Of a stretch of DNA of 33,304 nucleotides, positions 31,471 through 33,304 are shown in pieces. The stretch comes from Desulfobulbus sp. (GTDB lineage Bacteria > Desulfobacterota > Desulfobulbia > Desulfobulbales > Desulfobulbaceae): positions 1-33,304 of the forward strand of contig QZJD01000039.1 in assembly GCA_003604995.1 (NCBI GenBank), written 5' to 3'. Numbering within the stretch: position 1 is the first letter of the stretch; each line of letters opens with the position of its first letter. Under the pieces are notes generated by a model. The model saw only the letters and a program-made list of their open reading frames with translations, was not told the origin of the DNA and did no database searches. The translations under genes were made by a program, and so were the position numbers.

Positions 31471-32820
31471 ATGACCACGAGCAGCCCCAACTGGAACAAA
31501 TCGAGCTGGCAGAGCCGTACGGCCCTGCAGCAGCCCAACTGGCCTGACCGCAAGAAATATGACGAAGTGCTTTCTTCCCTTTCGCTTCTGCCGCCGCTGG
31601 TCTTTGCCGGTGAAATCAGGGAGCTGAAGAAGATGCTGGCCAAGGCGGTGGACGGCCAGGCCTTTCTCCTGCAGGGCGGGGACTGTTCCGAAGAATTTGC
31701 AGGCTGCACCGCGCCGAACATCCGGGAAACCCTGAAGGTGCTCCTGCAGATGGCGGTTATTCTGACCTACGCCGGCGGCAAGCCGGTGATTAAGGTGGGG
31801 CGGATTGCCGGCCAGTACGCCAAGCCCCGCTCCAGCGACACCGAGATGGTGAACGGGGTCGAGCTGCCCAGCTACCGGGGGGACATGGCCAACTCCTGTC
31901 TGCCGGATCCCGTTGCCCGGATCCCTGATCCGGAGCGGATGCTCAAGGGCTATTTTCTGTCGGCCGCCACACTGAATCTGTTGCGGGCCTTCACCCGGGG
32001 CGGTTTTGCCTCCCTGCAGCGGGTGCATGCCTGGAACCAGGAGTTTGTCAAGCAGTCGCCCATGGGCCGTTCCTATGAACGGCTGGCCAAGCAGCTCAAC
32101 CAGGCCCTCAATTTCATGGAGACCATCGGTATCTCCACGGATATTCCCCAGTTGAAGGAGGCCCAGTTCTTCACTTCCCACGAGGCCCTGTTCCTGGGCT
32201 ACGAGGAGTCGCTCACCCGCGAGGACTCCACCACCGGCGGCTGGTATGATTGCTCGGCGCACATGCTGTGGATCGGCGACCGCACCCGCCAGATCGACGG
32301 GGCGCACATCGAATTCCTGCGCGGCGTGCTCAACCCGCTGGGGATGAAGATCGGGCCGAAGCATGACTTGGACGACATCCTGGCGATCATCGAGCGGTTG
32401 AACCCTGACAACGAGCCGGGCCGCATCACCCTGATCACCCGTTTCGGATCCAAGACCATCGACAAGTACCTGCCGCCGCTGATCCGCGGGGTGAAGAAAG
32501 CCGGTCTGCAGGTTGTCTGGTGCTGCGATCCCATGCACGCCAACACCTTCACTTCGGCCTCCGGCAGGAAGACCCGCAATTTTGACGAGATTCTCTCAGA
32601 GCTGCGCTGCTTTTTCGAGCTGCACTGGTCCGAGGGCACGATTCCCGGCGGCGTCCATTTCGAACTGACCGGGGAGAACGTCACCGAGTGCATCGGCGGG
32701 GCCAGGGAACTGGCCGACGAGCATCTGAATCTCAACTATCTGAGTACCTGCGATCCTCGCCTCAATGCCGAGCAAAGTCTGGAGATGGCCTTCCAGATCG
32801 CGGAGATGATCCGGAGCTGA
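31471..32820 (+). CDS. Class II 3-deoxy-7-phosphoheptulonate (DAHP) synthase
   Basis: First step of the shikimate pathway: condenses phosphoenolpyruvate and erythrose 4-phosphate. 449 residues of the plant-like class II type. Characteristic blocks are SWQSRTALQQPNWPD at the start, FLLQGGDCSEEF, KVGRIAGQYAKPRS, PSYRGDMANS, GWYDCSAHMLWIGDRTRQ, GKT-free C-D-P-M-H-A-N (WCCDPMHANT) and GGVHFELTGENVTECIGG, which include the metal-binding cysteine, histidine, glutamate and aspartate. ATG 31471 is chosen because homology starts at once; GGAAAAG precedes it. The longer frame to 31333 overlaps the gene before. Together with aroD at 12793-13524, two shikimate steps lie in this window. Confidence 0.93.
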   Translation: MTTSSPNWNKSSWQSRTALQQPNWPDRKKYDEVLSSLSLLPPLVFAGEIRELKKMLAKAVDGQAFLLQGGDCSEEFAGCTAPNIRETLKVLLQMAVILTYAGGKPVIKVGRIAGQYAKPRSSDTEMVNGVELPSYRGDMANSCLPDPVARIPDPERMLKGYFLSAATLNLLRAFTRGGFASLQRVHAWNQEFVKQSPMGRSYERLAKQLNQALNFMETIGISTDIPQLKEAQFFTSHEALFLGYEESLTREDSTTGGWYDCSAHMLWIGDRTRQIDGAHIEFLRGVLNPLGMKIGPKHDLDDILAIIERLNPDNEPGRITLITRFGSKTIDKYLPPLIRGVKKAGLQVVWCCDPMHANTFTSASGRKTRNFDEILSELRCFFELHWSEGTIPGGVHFELTGENVTECIGGARELADEHLNLNYLSTCDPRLNAEQSLEMAFQIAEMIRS

Positions 32821-32829
32821 CGCGATGAT

Positions 32830-32862
32830 GTTCTTTTCTTTGCTTGCCCAAAAGAAAAGAAC
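32830..32862 (+). terminator. AT-rich hairpin after DAHP synthase
   Basis: Perfect arms GTTCTTTTCTTT (32830-32841) and AAAGAAAAGAAC (32851-32862) with a 9-nt loop start 10 bp past the stop. No T-run follows, but position and symmetry suggest an end-of-transcript element; I recall near-identical hairpins repeated in many proteobacterial genomes. Confidence 0.45.
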
Positions 32863-32879
32863 CAAAAGAAACGGCACCC

Positions 32880-32999
32880 TGCCATTTGGTCCTGCGGACT
32901 GCCCTGCGCTCCTCGAAGCTGCCTGGATTTTGCAAACTCGCTTCGCTCAAACAGTGCAAAATCCTTTTTGGCAGCTTCTGCGGTGCTCGGCAAATGGCA
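32880..32999. repeat. Nested palindromic repeat of about 120 bp
   Basis: Three pairs of perfect arms lie within one another: TGCCATTTG (32880-32888) with CAAATGGCA (32991-32999), GAAGCTGCC (32915-32923) with GGCAGCTTC (32970-32978), and GGATTTTGCA (32925-32934) with TGCAAAATCC (32955-32964). The central loop carries CGCTTCGC. It could extrude as a cruciform or fold as a long RNA hairpin; a non-autonomous mobile or REP-like element is likely. Confidence 0.6.
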
Positions 33000-33035
33000 A
33001 TGGGAATTGTATCGGGAAGCTTAGGTCTTTTAAGC

Positions 33036-33248
33036 TTACCCTCTCTCCGTGGTGCTCGTAATGATCTTGAGCGCTATAATATCAATAAAATCTTTGGCTT
33101 TATGGGTTATTAGCGGAACGCCGTGTCGGGTCGCACAAGCAGCAATCCAGGCATCGTTAGGCTGGATGGGTTTTCCTTTTCGTCTGCGATCAGCGACAAG
33201 TCGCCCATAACGGATAAGGTTAGATTGTGTGAGGAACGAACCACAATC
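33036..33248 (-). pseudogene. Fragment of VapC-type PIN-domain toxin
   Basis: On the reverse strand 70 codons end in TAA at 33038-33036 and translate to a VapC C-terminal part: Y-G-R-L-V-A-D-R-R-R-K-G-K-P-I-Q then PNDAWIAACATRHGVPLITHKAKDF. The conserved aspartate in P-N-D-A-W and the second acidic D in K-A-K-D-F belong to the PIN active site. An in-frame stop (33249-33251) precedes it, there is no start codon in the stretch, and the N-terminal half with its first catalytic aspartate is not found in any frame up to the window edge. It is therefore a remnant, or a gene broken by a frameshift. No antitoxin is visible. Confidence 0.55.
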
Positions 33249-33304
33249 TTAACCGTTTGTTGGACGAGCCCGGTGGTCATATATAGAAAAGAGCTTATTG
33301 GTCC

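Larger units (their letters stand above)
32821..33304. other. Right-end intergenic region with repeats and toxin fragment
   Basis: 484 bp without an intact gene. It holds a terminator-like hairpin (32830-32862), a large nested palindrome (32880-32999), a small inverted repeat AAGCTTA / TAAGCTT (33017-33037) and a fragment of a PIN-domain toxin on the reverse strand. The short forward frames here translate the repeat and are not genes. Confidence 0.6.

Noticed and set aside
32825-33113. Two short forward frames after DAHP synthase
   Set aside because: They translate the palindromic repeat and the antisense of the PIN fragment.

Overview
The window carries a complete dsrMKJOP operon, the membrane complex of dissimilatory sulfate reduction, on a moderately GC-rich background. 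It also holds a Wood-Ljungdahl type methyltransferase gene and genes for building cysteine and homocysteine straight from sulfide. Together these point to a sulfate-reducing or sulfur-disproportionating member of Desulfobacterota, most like Desulfobulbales. That placement is inferred from gene content, not from a marker gene. No rRNA, tRNA, CRISPR array, prophage or intact insertion sequence was seen.

Left part (1-8.7 kb): sulfur-amino-acid genes and two c-di-GMP receptor genes. metY (O-acetylhomoserine sulfhydrylase) is followed by two PilZ genes that together hold three copies of one roughly 95-residue unit. On the other strand lies metX-metW, then cysE-cysK, both as overlapping pairs. CysE/CysK turn serine and sulfide into cysteine; MetX/MetY turn homoserine and sulfide into homocysteine. 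A BCAM0308-type zinc-ribbon gene and a conserved membrane protein of unknown role follow.

Middle part (8.7-21.3 kb): a 628-bp non-coding gap with a likely small RNA; an EI24/CysZ-like membrane protein; a Cache-domain sensor with a cysteine-rich tail; a ZIP metal transporter; thiol peroxidase with a palindrome over its promoter; a small DnaJ-type zinc protein; pyrK-pyrD-aroD (pyrimidine and shikimate steps); and a forward run of prepilin peptidase, an AF1514-type protein, a probable selenoprotein and RecD2 helicase. The selenoprotein is normally missed by gene callers because an in-frame UGA occupies the first conserved cysteine of a C_GCAxxG_C_C redox protein. A hairpin sits directly behind the UGA.

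Right part (21.3-33.3 kb): dsrM-K-J-O-P, closed by a strong intrinsic terminator and preceded by an RsbRD-N-domain gene that may act as its sensor or regulator. Then come tail-specific protease Prc, a divergent acsE-like methyltransferase with an HsdR-N-like gene whose catalytic site looks lost, and class II DAHP synthase. The window ends in palindromic repeats and a fragment of a VapC-type PIN toxin. A similar nested palindrome lies at the extreme left end.
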